From: Granulosicoccus sp045110475
GTDB lineage: Bacteria; Pseudomonadota; Gammaproteobacteria; Granulosicoccales; Granulosicoccaceae
DNA: 64,000 nucleotides
NCBI GenBank assembly: GCA_045110475.1
Contig: JBGCGC010000030.1
Span: 6,972-70,971, forward strand
Direction: 5' to 3'
Positions 26,454-35,390 of the stretch are shown piece after piece (the first letter of the stretch is position 1; each line of letters begins with the position of its first letter). The notes beneath the pieces are model-generated. The model was given only the letters and a program-made list of their open reading frames with translations, was not told the origin of the DNA and made no database searches. Made by a program: the position numbers and the translations under genes.

Positions 26454-26650
26454 GCCTGTTTTTCATGGTGTTGCCTCAACTCAATCAAATCAGCTAAAAC
26501 CCGGACACTACTGAGAGTGCCACATGAGTCTGTGTCTGTGCAAGACATTTGTTTAACAGCTTGTACATATGTATCCTGTCATCGTTGAAGAATAATTCGC
26601 AAGTCTTGCAGAGCTCGTAGTCTTGTCGTCTAACCGTCAGGGTATCTCGT
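26454..26650. promoter_or_regulatory. Divergent promoter region of the second polyol locus
   Basis: 197 bases between two divergent genes, AT-richer than the neighbours. A short perfect palindrome GCAAG-T-CTTGC lies at 26599-26609, and a related GCAAGAC half-site occurs at about 26541. These are candidate sites for the adjacent SorC-family protein. Promoter hexamers cannot be assigned with confidence. Confidence 0.35.
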
Positions 26651-27628
26651 ATGACCAAGCTCGATAATGCGGAGCCGTTCGTCAATGTCGCCGGGCATGA
26701 CGTATGGCCTGAGCAATTGGCGGTGCGTGTCGCTCGTTGTTACTACGATCTGGGAATGACGCAGCAGCAGATAGCTCAAAGTCTGCGGATCAGTCGTGCA
26801 CGGGTGATACGCCTGCTGGCAGAGTGTCGAGACAAAGGCGTTGTCACTATCCGCATCAACAGCCCGCTACTGGAAAATCTCGAACTTGCCGACTCACTGG
26901 TGCAACGTTATCAGCTTCGTGCTGCTGATGTCTGTCTGAGTAATGCCAGCGATGAGTTGCAACTGGCGCAGCAGGTGGGTCGGGCTGCCGGGGAGGTGGT
27001 CCTGCGACATATCCTTGATGACACGACCATCGGTCTTGGCTGGGGCGTTACCTTGAAAGAGATGGTTGCTCAGCTCACGTATTCGCCACGAAAGAATGTC
27101 TCTGTTGTGTCGTTGCTTGGCTCTTTGACGCGCCGCTCTACCATCGCGCGCTTTGAAGCAACGACTCAACTTGCCTCACGACTTGACGCAGAGTGCCTGT
27201 ATCTGCCGGCGCCGATTGTTTGCGATTCTGCCAGTACACGGCAGTTACTGGAAGAGCAGCCATTGTTCAAGGATATTCATCGTCGTGCCCTGAAAGCCGA
27301 TGTGGCAATTGTCAGCATCGGCGGAATGGATAGTGCCACGATTCGTCAGGTGGGTCTGGTGAACTCTCGTGAGTACAGCAGTGTGAGAAAAGCTGGCGCA
27401 ATAGGAAATTTTCTTGGATTCTATATCGATGATGATGGTGAACTGGTGCAACACCCTATCAATGAGCGCATTATTGGAATCCCCGGAGTGGTGTTCAAAC
27501 GTCTGCCCAGACGTTTGATGATCTCCGCTGGAAAGAACAAGGTGAGCGCTCTGAAAGCTGTATTATCACAAGGCTACGTAAGCGATCTTGTGACTGACCA
27601 GACTACCGCAAGGGCGTTACTGGTGTAG
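26651..27628 (+). CDS. SorC/DeoR-family transcriptional regulator
   Basis: 325 residues: N-terminal helix-turn-helix (YYDLGMTQQQIAQSLRISRARVIRLL, residues about 32-57) and the SorC effector domain (TTIGLGWGVTLKEMVAQL, VVSLLGSLTRRS, VAIVSIGGMDSATIRQVG, and a C-terminal SAGKNKVSALKAVLSQGYVSDLVTD). The effector is normally a phosphorylated sugar or polyol, consistent with divergent control of the transporter/kinase operon. It is followed by the aldolase gene on the same strand, which is probably cotranscribed. It is a diverged paralogue of the regulator at 11.8 kb. Confidence 0.92.
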   Translation: MTKLDNAEPFVNVAGHDVWPEQLAVRVARCYYDLGMTQQQIAQSLRISRARVIRLLAECRDKGVVTIRINSPLLENLELADSLVQRYQLRAADVCLSNASDELQLAQQVGRAAGEVVLRHILDDTTIGLGWGVTLKEMVAQLTYSPRKNVSVVSLLGSLTRRSTIARFEATTQLASRLDAECLYLPAPIVCDSASTRQLLEEQPLFKDIHRRALKADVAIVSIGGMDSATIRQVGLVNSREYSSVRKAGAIGNFLGFYIDDDGELVQHPINERIIGIPGVVFKRLPRRLMISAGKNKVSALKAVLSQGYVSDLVTDQTTARALLV

Positions 27629-27673
27629 TGCTTGTGTTTTACTTTCTCATTTACCGACCGACTAGACAGGGCC

Positions 27674-28489
27674 ATGACAGAAAACCAGATTAGAAAAAAA
27701 ATTATCGCGTTGTGTCTACAGATGAACGCGACAGGTCTGAATCAGGGAACCTCAGGCAATATCAGTGCACGCTTCAAAGAATTCATGTTGATTACCCCCA
27801 GCGGTATACCGTACGAAGAATTGAAACCTGCGGACATCGCCAAAATGAAAATTGACGATGACGAATTCAACTGGAAGGGGCCGTCCAAACCGTCTTCAGA
27901 ATGGCATTTTCATCGGGCAATACTAAAAGCCAAGCCCGATGTGCACGCCATCGTTCATACTCACTCAACGTTCTCCACGGTGGTATCAATAGCTCGCGAT
28001 GATATTCCGGCCTGTCATTACATGATTGCCGCATTTGGCGGAAATTCGGTGCGTTGTGCAGACTATGAAACTTTTGGTACCGCTGAGTTATCGCAAAGTA
28101 TGCTCAAGGCAATGGAAGGCAGGACGGCGTGCCTGCTGGCCAATCACGGTATGGTAGCCGGAGGTAAAAATCTTGACAACGCCATGTGGGCAGCGGTCGA
28201 GTTAGAGACTCTATCAAAGCAGTTCTACTATGCGAAGCTTGCGGGCAATATGATCGTCTTGCCTGACGATGAAATGGCGCGTGTACTTGAGAAGTTCAAG
28301 TCCTACGGACAGGTTCAGAAGCCCACAGTCAGAAAAAGTAAAAAACGTTCATCGCGCATGAACTCTACTAACGCAATGGCGAGCAAGGTCAAGACCAAAA
28401 AGGTGTCAGCAAAAAAAGCGACGTCCAGAAAAGCACTGGCGAAAAAAAACACCACTAAAAAGGGAAGGGCGATTCGGGTAAAGTCGTGA
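27674..28489 (+). CDS. Class II aldolase (FucA-like) with lysine-rich C-terminal tail
   Basis: 271 residues from ATG 27674. Residues 1-214 are a complete FucA/AraD-type class II aldolase: NQGTSGNISAR (23-33), LITPSGIPYEEL, and metal ligands Glu76, His95, His97 (HTHS) and His158 (NHGM). Residues 215-271 form an extra tail with 16 Lys and 6 Arg plus Ala, Ser and Thr (for example KKVSAKKATSRKALAKK), resembling histone H1 or AlgP tails. The enzyme would cleave a ketose-1-phosphate into DHAP and an aldehyde and may complete the second polyol pathway. The tail is not part of the known family and might bind nucleic acid or polyphosphate. A TTG start at 27632 is rejected because the family begins at MTENQIRKK. 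Confidence 0.85.
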   Translation: MTENQIRKKIIALCLQMNATGLNQGTSGNISARFKEFMLITPSGIPYEELKPADIAKMKIDDDEFNWKGPSKPSSEWHFHRAILKAKPDVHAIVHTHSTFSTVVSIARDDIPACHYMIAAFGGNSVRCADYETFGTAELSQSMLKAMEGRTACLLANHGMVAGGKNLDNAMWAAVELETLSKQFYYAKLAGNMIVLPDDEMARVLEKFKSYGQVQKPTVRKSKKRSSRMNSTNAMASKVKTKKVSAKKATSRKALAKKNTTKKGRAIRVKS

Positions 28490-28498
28490 ATTGATGCA

Positions 28499-28526
28499 CG
28501 TCGTCCCCTGGTTTCAGGGGATGACG
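28499..28526. terminator. Bidirectional stem-loop between convergent aldolase and aglA genes
   Basis: A 12-base stem (CGTCGTCCCCTG with CAGGGGATGACG, one G-U pair) and four-base loop lies in the 59-base gap between two convergent stop codons. No long T-run is present, so termination strength is uncertain. Confidence 0.7.
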
Positions 28527-28548
28527 TAGTATTTGCGCCGTAACTGAT

Positions 28549-30216
28549 TTAGACCAGTTTCACATACGCCGCACTGTACGCAGGTATCTCCAGTGCACCA
28601 TCGATGAGCTCAGGGTGAAAACCATGACTATCTAGCAGCGTCAGTTTACGCTGGGTATCAATTTCACACCGAACACGCTCACTACCCAGATTGAATGCGC
28701 AGTAGATTGAATCGTCGTCAAGGGTGCGAACGAACGACAGAATCTCCCCCATCACAATGATGTCGTCTAAAGAGCCTTTGACCAGAGCAGGATTCTCGCT
28801 TCTGAAAGACAGGAATCGGCGGTAATGTTCAAGGGTGCTTTGTTCATCTCCTTGCTGCGTGGATACTGACAGCCGCTTGTGCATTTCCGGCACTGGCAGC
28901 CACGGCTCGACTCTTGAAAAGCCTGCGTTGTCATGCTGATTGTCCCAGACCATGGGTGTTCGGCATCCATCCCGGCCTTTGAATTCAGGCCAGAAAGCAA
29001 TTCCGTAGGGATCTTGCAGTTTTTCAAAGGGGATATCAGCCTCTGGCAGACCAAGCTCTTCGCCCTGATAAAGACAGATTGACCCGCGCATCGACATTAA
29101 CAACGATGCAAGCACTTTGATATGTTGGGCCTTGTTCTTTTTAGGCAGATTCCAGCGTGTCGCATGGCGGACGACATCATGGTTTGAAAAAGCCCAGCAT
29201 ACCCAGCTGTCGGGGGCTTCTTTTACAAAGCGTTGCAGAACTGATGCGACTCTTGCTGCAGTCGGAATTTCTGCGGATAAAAAATCGAAGGTGTAGCACA
29301 TATGCAAGAGCTTTTCACCGCTGGTGTAATCACGCAGAATGCTCATGCCATTTTGAGCATCGCCAATTTCCCCCACACAGGTTGCAGCGGGATATTCATC
29401 GAGTACTGCCCGAAAACGTTCCAGAAACTTCAGATTGTCCGGTCGGCTCTTGTCGTACAGGTGTTCCTGGTGATTATAAGGATTAACCCCGGGCGCTATG
29501 TCGGCGTTGCGCAACTCTGGTGCCAGACCTGGATTGTCTCTCAGCTGATCGTCGCAAAAATAGAAATTGACGGTATCCAGTCGAAAACCATCAACGCCAC
29601 GATCCAGCCAGAAGCGTGCGATGTCCAGCATTGCTATCTGTACGTCGAGGTTGTGAAAATTAAGATCTGGTTGAGACGACAAGAAATTGTGCTGATAATA
29701 CTGGCAGCGAGTCGAATGCCACGACCAGCCAGGTCCGCCGAAAATTGATAGCCAGTTGTTGGGTGGACTTCCGTCCGGTTTTGCATCAGCCCATACGTAC
29801 CAATCATGTCTGTCGTTGTCGCGGCTGGAGCAAGACTGTGCAAACCAGGCATGCTGATCTGAGGTGTGTGACAACACAAGGTCAATAATGACCTTGAGAT
29901 CAAGCGCATGGGCAGACTCGATCATTTCGTCAAACGCATGCAGGTCGCCAAACATCGGGTCTATGTCCTTATAGCCTGAGACATCGTAGCCAAAATCCTT
30001 CATGGGTGACTTGAAGAATGGCGATATCCAGATAGCATCCGCACCCAGCTCTGCTATGTGGTGCAGGCGGTCCTTGATGCCAGCTAGGTCGCCGATACCA
30101 TCGTTGTTGGAGTCCTGATAGGAGCGAGGATATATCTGGTAGACAACCGCGCCGCGCCACCAATCCTTGTCGACAACAACATCTGATTCGACGATGCTGA
30201 CTGATGAAAATCTCAT
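28549..30216 (-). CDS. aglA: Alpha-glucosidase, GH13 family
   Basis: 555 residues. GH13 conserved regions are in order: WWRGAVVYQIYPRSYQD, DLVLSHTSDQH, DGFRLDTVNFYF with the Asp nucleophile, CVGEIGD with the Glu acid, and WAFSNHDVVRHATRW with the third carboxylate. It hydrolyses alpha-glucosides such as sucrose, maltose, trehalose or isomaltose in the cytoplasm; no signal peptide is seen. The AGGA site nine bases before the ATG supports the start. Position next to AglK/G/F is as in the Sinorhizobium agl operon (aglEFGAK), except that a 400-base gap separates it from aglK and the order differs. Confidence 0.92.
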   Translation of the reverse strand: MRFSSVSIVESDVVVDKDWWRGAVVYQIYPRSYQDSNNDGIGDLAGIKDRLHHIAELGADAIWISPFFKSPMKDFGYDVSGYKDIDPMFGDLHAFDEMIESAHALDLKVIIDLVLSHTSDQHAWFAQSCSSRDNDRHDWYVWADAKPDGSPPNNWLSIFGGPGWSWHSTRCQYYQHNFLSSQPDLNFHNLDVQIAMLDIARFWLDRGVDGFRLDTVNFYFCDDQLRDNPGLAPELRNADIAPGVNPYNHQEHLYDKSRPDNLKFLERFRAVLDEYPAATCVGEIGDAQNGMSILRDYTSGEKLLHMCYTFDFLSAEIPTAARVASVLQRFVKEAPDSWVCWAFSNHDVVRHATRWNLPKKNKAQHIKVLASLLMSMRGSICLYQGEELGLPEADIPFEKLQDPYGIAFWPEFKGRDGCRTPMVWDNQHDNAGFSRVEPWLPVPEMHKRLSVSTQQGDEQSTLEHYRRFLSFRSENPALVKGSLDDIIVMGEILSFVRTLDDDSIYCAFNLGSERVRCEIDTQRKLTLLDSHGFHPELIDGALEIPAYSAAYVKLV

Positions 30217-30619
30217 GAAAAATCGTTCCTGTAACTGAAGAAGTTAAAAGCGCGCGAGTTTGCAGTGCTATCGGCAGCAAGCTAAGGATCTCCAACGACT
30301 TGATCCGCACAACTGCCGGATCCGTGATCGATTGTCGCTTACCACTACTCACAACCGCTCCCCGTCAATCCCGGGCAGTCAGTTTTCTGCTCGCACAGCT
30401 CCCCTATATCGCCGCGCAGAGGGACACCGCGTCTTAAACAACGCAGATGACTGTTTTCACGGAAATCATAAATCCGTACTATTTTTTTGATTGTTTTCTT
30501 CGCACACGTAGCCCCCGGAACTGTTCAATAAGCCGTTCAAGAGCTTGAAGAACAATCCGGTTACTTTTACACGCTTGGCCTGGAGCGGTGTGGAAGCAGG
30601 TTATTGGCCTTGTTCTTTT
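30217..30619. other. Non-coding gap between aglK and aglA
   Basis: 403 bases without a credible gene. A near-palindrome TTCAAG-AG-CTTGAA lies at 30536-30549. No AAAGCGC operator-like site of the kind found upstream of aglF was found. Such a long gap inside an otherwise tight operon suggests that aglA has its own promoter or that something has been lost or inserted here. Confidence 0.5.
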
Positions 30620-31720
30620 TTACTTCCTGTAATGCAAAGACTGGCCTTCAGTAAACAAATGTACCTTGCTCATGTCTGCTGACATACGCATGCTTTTGTC
30701 GCGCACATCGCGGTGAATGCCTTGTAGTTTCGCGATAACGGGATCGCTTTCGGCATTTTCCCGCTGGAAGTAGACTTGTGTGACTTCGCCAAGTGCTTCT
30801 GCGATCTCAATGACACTTTCAAAAGCGTAGTTTTCCCCGGTCACAGGTTGCATGTCTTCCGGTCGTATTCCAATGTTGACTGATGCACCCTTCAGATCGT
30901 CTTTGGTGGAAACAGCAGAAGAGATGACACCGCCACCATGTGTCAGGCTAACCTTGGTAATTTCTCCGGTCTCGACAATCTTGCCAGGCAGCAGGTTCAT
31001 GGCGGGGGATCCGATAAACTGGGCAACAAATTCGTTTTCTGGTGTCTCATATAACTCAAGCGGTGTACCCACCTGCGCTATACCCTTGTTGGCGAGCACC
31101 ACGATTCTGGATGCCAGTGTCATGGCTTCTACCTGATCATGTGTCACATAGACCATGGTGGACTCCGGCATACTTTCCTTGAGCTGCGCAATTTCGATTC
31201 GGGTAGCGACACGCAAGGCTGCATCGAGATTCGAAAGTGGCTCATCAAAAAGATAGACCTTCGGATCTCTTACCAGAGAGCGACCAATGGCAACACGTTG
31301 ACGCTGCCCACCTGAGAGTGCCTTCGGCAATCGATCAAGATATTCGGTGAGTTGTAATGTGCTTGCTACCCGAGTGATGGCGGCGTCTATTTCTTCTGGA
31401 GTTTTCTTGGCAAGTTTCAGCGCGAAAGCCATGTTGTCGCGCACGGTCATATGCGGGTACAGGGCGTAGGACTGAAAGACCATGGCGATACCACGCTGGG
31501 CAGGTGGCATCTCGTTCATGCGCACACCATCGATGGTGAATTCCCCCGCGGTGATGGTTTCGAGGCCGGCAATCATGCGTAGCAAGGTCGATTTGCCGCA
31601 GCCTGAAGGTCCAACGAAAACGATTAACTCGCCGGTCTTGATATCCAGATTGATGTTATTAAGAACGTTGATGTTGCCCGAGTAGGTCTTCTCAACATCG
31701 GTCAGTTTAAGGCTTGTCAT
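30620..31720 (-). CDS. aglK: Alpha-glucoside ABC transporter ATP-binding protein
   Basis: 366 residues with canonical motifs: FVGPSGCGKSTLLR, ALSGGQRQRVAIGRSLV, VYLFDEPLSNLDAALR, VTHDQVEAMTL and a C-terminal TOBE region containing GIRPEDMQP. It powers alpha-glucoside import through AglF and AglG. The gene begins 18 bases after aglG. Length and context match AglK of rhizobia. Confidence 0.93.
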   Translation of the reverse strand: MTSLKLTDVEKTYSGNINVLNNINLDIKTGELIVFVGPSGCGKSTLLRMIAGLETITAGEFTIDGVRMNEMPPAQRGIAMVFQSYALYPHMTVRDNMAFALKLAKKTPEEIDAAITRVASTLQLTEYLDRLPKALSGGQRQRVAIGRSLVRDPKVYLFDEPLSNLDAALRVATRIEIAQLKESMPESTMVYVTHDQVEAMTLASRIVVLANKGIAQVGTPLELYETPENEFVAQFIGSPAMNLLPGKIVETGEITKVSLTHGGGVISSAVSTKDDLKGASVNIGIRPEDMQPVTGENYAFESVIEIAEALGEVTQVYFQRENAESDPVIAKLQGIHRDVRDKSMRMSADMSKVHLFTEGQSLHYRK

Positions 31721-31738
31721 TATCTGTTCTCCATTGTC

Positions 31739-32887
31739 TTATTTGACCGATCCAGCCAGAAGGCCACGGACCAGATACTTCTGCATGGCAAAGAACACAA
31801 CCAGTGGCACCGCTATCGACACGAAGGCCGACGTTGCCAGAATCTCCCAGTTGCCACCACGTGTGCCAAGAAGTTCAACGATCTGTTTGGTCATTACGGT
31901 TGTCTCTCCGCTGGAGTCGATCAGGAATACCAGCGCTACCAGTAGATCATTCCAGGTCCACAGGAACTGGAAGATAGCGAATGAGGCCAACGCCGGAAAC
32001 GACAGCGGCAATATGATCTTGATGAAGATCTGGAAGTCTGTCGCACCATCGACCTTGGCGTTTTCTATGATGTCTCGCGGCAGCCCCACCATGTAGTTGC
32101 GCAGCAGATAGATGGCCAACGGTAAGCCGAAGCCGGTATGTGCAAGCCAGGCCCCGAGATAGCCTTTGCCAATGCCGACCTCATTGTGCAATTTCAGAAG
32201 CGGGATAAGCGCAAGTTGTAGCGGCACGACCAACAGACCAACCACTGCAGCAATAAGCAAAGCTCTTCCCGGGAAGTCCATCCATGCTAGTGCGTAAGCG
32301 GCAAACGCCGCCACGAGTATGGGGATAATCGTGGCTGGAATGGTGACGGTCAGCGTATTAAAGAATGCCTTGGCCATACCCTCCCGATTGTTTTCGTCGA
32401 AAAGAACATTCTGGTAGTTTTCAAGCGTGAATTCAGGCGGCGTCTCGGCAGTAGTGAAAACTCTCTGACCTCGCGCACCAGACAGCTCTTCGCTGTGCTG
32501 CATGATGTAGTCACCATTGGACTGCACGGTAATCGAGGCACCAGATCTTAGCTCGGCGGTATCGCCAGGTTGATAGTCGTCGATGTTTCGGGACGATGTA
32601 CCCCATACCGAAATGACCGCCTCCGAGCCTTCGTCAAACAGGTTGCCTTCCACAACAAACATGCCGTCCTTCTCGACCTGTGTTTCAGGACTATCAGTAC
32701 GCAGGGTGAGGTTCTGCTCCGAACTTGACATGGCATTCCACCAGCCACCGGTGGAGATTTGATCGGCGGTTCTGAATGAAGAGACAAAAAGTCCGACGGT
32801 TGGAAATAGCCAAAGCAATACCATGGCTGCAAGGGACAGGTGAACCGCCCAGGTAAGACTCGACTTGTTACCGGCTATTCCAGACAT
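31739..32887 (-). CDS. aglG: Alpha-glucoside ABC transporter permease
   Basis: 382 residues, the length I associate with AglG. After a first helix (VHLSLAAMVLLWLFPTVGLFV) there is a periplasmic insertion of about 140 residues that ordinary MalG-type permeases lack, and which is typical of this family. Five more helices follow, with EAA loop IENAKVDGATDFQIFIKIILP. Start and aglF stop share one base (TAATG), so translation is coupled. Confidence 0.92.
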   Translation of the reverse strand: MSGIAGNKSSLTWAVHLSLAAMVLLWLFPTVGLFVSSFRTADQISTGGWWNAMSSSEQNLTLRTDSPETQVEKDGMFVVEGNLFDEGSEAVISVWGTSSRNIDDYQPGDTAELRSGASITVQSNGDYIMQHSEELSGARGQRVFTTAETPPEFTLENYQNVLFDENNREGMAKAFFNTLTVTIPATIIPILVAAFAAYALAWMDFPGRALLIAAVVGLLVVPLQLALIPLLKLHNEVGIGKGYLGAWLAHTGFGLPLAIYLLRNYMVGLPRDIIENAKVDGATDFQIFIKIILPLSFPALASFAIFQFLWTWNDLLVALVFLIDSSGETTVMTKQIVELLGTRGGNWEILATSAFVSIAVPLVVFFAMQKYLVRGLLAGSVK

Positions 32888-33894
32888 TACTGCATCTCCT
32901 TGCGGGCGTTGTACACATTCCAGACGAGGATGGGCGATACCAGCAGCATAATGATCATGGCACTTGCCGAGCCTACACCCCAGTCACTCGCTCTGAACAG
33001 CTTGTCGTACATGTAGTTGGCTAGTACCTGCGTTTCCCATTGTCCATTGGTCATCGCAAAAACGATATCGAAGACCTTGAGAACAACAATGGTTATCGTG
33101 GTCCACACAACCACAATCGTGCTCATTATCTGCGGCACTTTTATCTTGAAAAACACTTGAAAGGGATTGGCACCATCGACAATTGCAGCCTCGACAGTCT
33201 CTTCAGGAATGCCGCGAAGTGCGGCTGAGAGGATAACCATGGCAAAACCGGTCTGGATCCAGATGAGAACAATCATGAGGAACAGACTGTTCCATGGCAC
33301 GATAGTTAGCCAGCTGACCGGTTCGCTACCGCCAAAAAACAGATAGAGCGCGTTAAGTACACCGATCTGATCCTGATCGACTGGTCGCGTGTCATAGACA
33401 AGTTTGAAAATGACGGCAGCCCCGACAAACGATATCGCCATGGGCATGAATATAAGAGACTTGGCAATGTTGCCCCAGCGCACCCTGTCAGACAGTTGGG
33501 CGGCGATGAGTCCGAAGACGGTGGAAAACGCGGGAACGACGATTAGCCACATCATGTTGTTGCGCATCGCTTCCCAGAACTTCGGTTCGCTGAACATCTG
33601 TTGGTAGTTGGCCAGCCCGACAAACTGTGATTCATTACCGGGAAGTCTTTCGGTCAGCGACAGTCTCAGTGTTTCGACGACGGGATAAGCCAGATAGAGT
33701 CCGAGGGCAGCGAGGGCCGGAAAAAGAAAGAGCCAGGGCCTGACCATGTTTGCCCGGGTGATGTTGCGGCCAGCATTTGCCCCTTTTGGGGGGAACACCA
33801 CCTTGTCCAGGAACTGGTTGGAGAAGTAGAAGTAGCCGACACAACCTCCCACCCCGATGATGATGGTTAGTACTGCCTGAAAAGCTGGATGCAT
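32887..33894 (-). CDS. aglF: Alpha-glucoside ABC transporter permease
   Basis: 335 residues from ATG 33894, preceded by GGGAGG at good distance; a longer frame to 33945 lacks support. The N-terminus has an extra helix (AVLTIIIGVGGCVGYFYFS) and a short loop before the main six-helix channel. The EAA loop reads VEAAIVDGANPFQVFFKIKVP. It is the first gene of the leftward agl operon, divergent from aglR, and downstream of the AAAGCGC-type sites. Confidence 0.92.
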   Translation of the reverse strand: MHPAFQAVLTIIIGVGGCVGYFYFSNQFLDKVVFPPKGANAGRNITRANMVRPWLFLFPALAALGLYLAYPVVETLRLSLTERLPGNESQFVGLANYQQMFSEPKFWEAMRNNMMWLIVVPAFSTVFGLIAAQLSDRVRWGNIAKSLIFMPMAISFVGAAVIFKLVYDTRPVDQDQIGVLNALYLFFGGSEPVSWLTIVPWNSLFLMIVLIWIQTGFAMVILSAALRGIPEETVEAAIVDGANPFQVFFKIKVPQIMSTIVVVWTTITIVVLKVFDIVFAMTNGQWETQVLANYMYDKLFRASDWGVGSASAMIIMLLVSPILVWNVYNARKEMQ

Positions 33895-33973
33895 CGCTCC
33901 CTCCCTTTTGACCCGAATTATAACTATGTGAACTAGAATACACACAGCCGCGCAGGCTCATGTAACAAATTGG

Positions 33974-34106
33974 CCAAAGCGCATTGGGCGCGAAGTATCG
34001 ACTAGCTCAACAATACTGTCAACCATTAGTTTTTTTTTGACAGTGGTGCGACTAGAGCCTACTATGCGGCAGCCAAAGCGCTTTAAGACTATTTCGTCAA
34101 AGCGCA
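33974..34106. promoter_or_regulatory. Three AAAGCGC-type LacI-family operator candidates
   Basis: The divergent aglF-aglR region has CCAAAGCGCATTGG (33974-33987), a perfect palindrome AAAGCGCTTT (34075-34084) and a half-like CAAAGCGCA (34098-34106). LacI-family sugar repressors typically bind palindromes with a central CG, here GCGC, so these are probably AglR operators controlling both aglF and aglR. Confidence 0.7.
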
Positions 34107-34142
34107 CCCATCGTCAACGTACTGCTCACGTCAACCTAGTCA

Positions 34143-35198
34143 ATGAATCTCAAAGAGCTTTCCGAATCACTGGGCCTGTCGCAGACGACTGTCAGCCGCG
34201 CACTTAATGGCTATCCGGAGGTGAGTGAAAAAACCCGGCTGCGCGTTAGCAAGGCAGCGTCGGCTAACAACTACCAACCCAACGCTCGAGCGATGGGACT
34301 GGCAACGGGACGTTCCATGACGGTGGGTCATGTGATCCCCATGGTGAGCAGCAGCGATGTTGTCAATCCGGTCTTCGGGGAGTTCATTGCAGGTGCCAGT
34401 CGAACATACAGTCAGAACGGTTATGAATTGTTGCTTACCGTCGCCGAAGAAACCAAAGAAGAAGAAACTTATAGAAATTACGCGGCTAGTGGAGCTGTTG
34501 ACGGTGTTATAGTGCATTCACCTTGCAGATCAGACAATCGAATAGATTTGCTACGCGAAGTTGGATTACCCTTTGTTGTTCACGGGCGAGTGGAAGAGTG
34601 TACCCAGTCATACTCCTGGGTGGATATGAATAACCGTCGTGCGTTTCGTCAAGCCTGCCAACTATTGCTGGATATGGGCCATCGACGAATCGCACTGGTC
34701 AACGGCCGCGAGGTGCTGAATTTCGCCTGGCTTCGCTTGAAGGGGTACGAAGATGCGCTGCAGGCGGTTGGTCTCGCGTTGGACGAGGAACTGATCAGTT
34801 CGGGTGACATGACGGAGATCTACGGCTATGAAACGGCCAACGCACTGCTGGACACAGAATCGCCTCCCACCGCTTTTGTTGTCTCTTCCTACGTAGTCGC
34901 CATCGGGGTACAAAGAGCCATCGTACATGCTGGTCTGGTCATCGGTAAAGACGTATCAGTTGTCACTCACGATGATGTTCTATCTTTTTTTGACAATCAA
35001 GGGGAAATCCCACAATTCACCGCTACGCGTTCGTCAGTGCGTGAGGCGGGTGTTCAAGCTGCGCAGATGTTATTGAATATCATTGAATCGCCAGAGAGTG
35101 CGCCGCAGTCACTCCTTCTGGAGGCTCGCCTTGTCGTTGGTTCTTCCACTGGGCCAGCGGCAGCAGCTAACGACTCAGCAGGGCAACGTCTAACTTGA
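34143..35198 (+). CDS. aglR: LacI-family transcriptional regulator of alpha-glucoside use
   Basis: 351 residues. The LacI helix-turn-helix is at the very N-terminus (MNLKELSESLGLSQTTVSRAL), with hinge segment NYQPNARAMGLATGRS and a periplasmic-binding-like effector domain (VGHVIPMVSS, VVTHDDVLSFFD, TATRSSVREAGVQAAQMLL). It would repress the agl genes in the absence of an alpha-glucoside. It is divergent from aglF and 190 bases upstream of aglE on the same strand, an arrangement that could coordinate both directions. Confidence 0.92.
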   Translation: MNLKELSESLGLSQTTVSRALNGYPEVSEKTRLRVSKAASANNYQPNARAMGLATGRSMTVGHVIPMVSSSDVVNPVFGEFIAGASRTYSQNGYELLLTVAEETKEEETYRNYAASGAVDGVIVHSPCRSDNRIDLLREVGLPFVVHGRVEECTQSYSWVDMNNRRAFRQACQLLLDMGHRRIALVNGREVLNFAWLRLKGYEDALQAVGLALDEELISSGDMTEIYGYETANALLDTESPPTAFVVSSYVVAIGVQRAIVHAGLVIGKDVSVVTHDDVLSFFDNQGEIPQFTATRSSVREAGVQAAQMLLNIIESPESAPQSLLLEARLVVGSSTGPAAAANDSAGQRLT

Positions 35199-35390
35199 AT
35201 AAACAAAGTGTCGTCGACTCTGCACGATGAGATGCGCACTCAAACTTTTTTTAACAGTAATTTTTTTGTACCAGTAGTTGTAGTATGTGATGTGAAACAT
35301 GAGATTTAAAATCATGTTAGGACCGTTTGTCGGTTGAAAATTTTGTGATGTACAAACCAGCAGTATCAATTGGAACCATTGGAGAAAACC

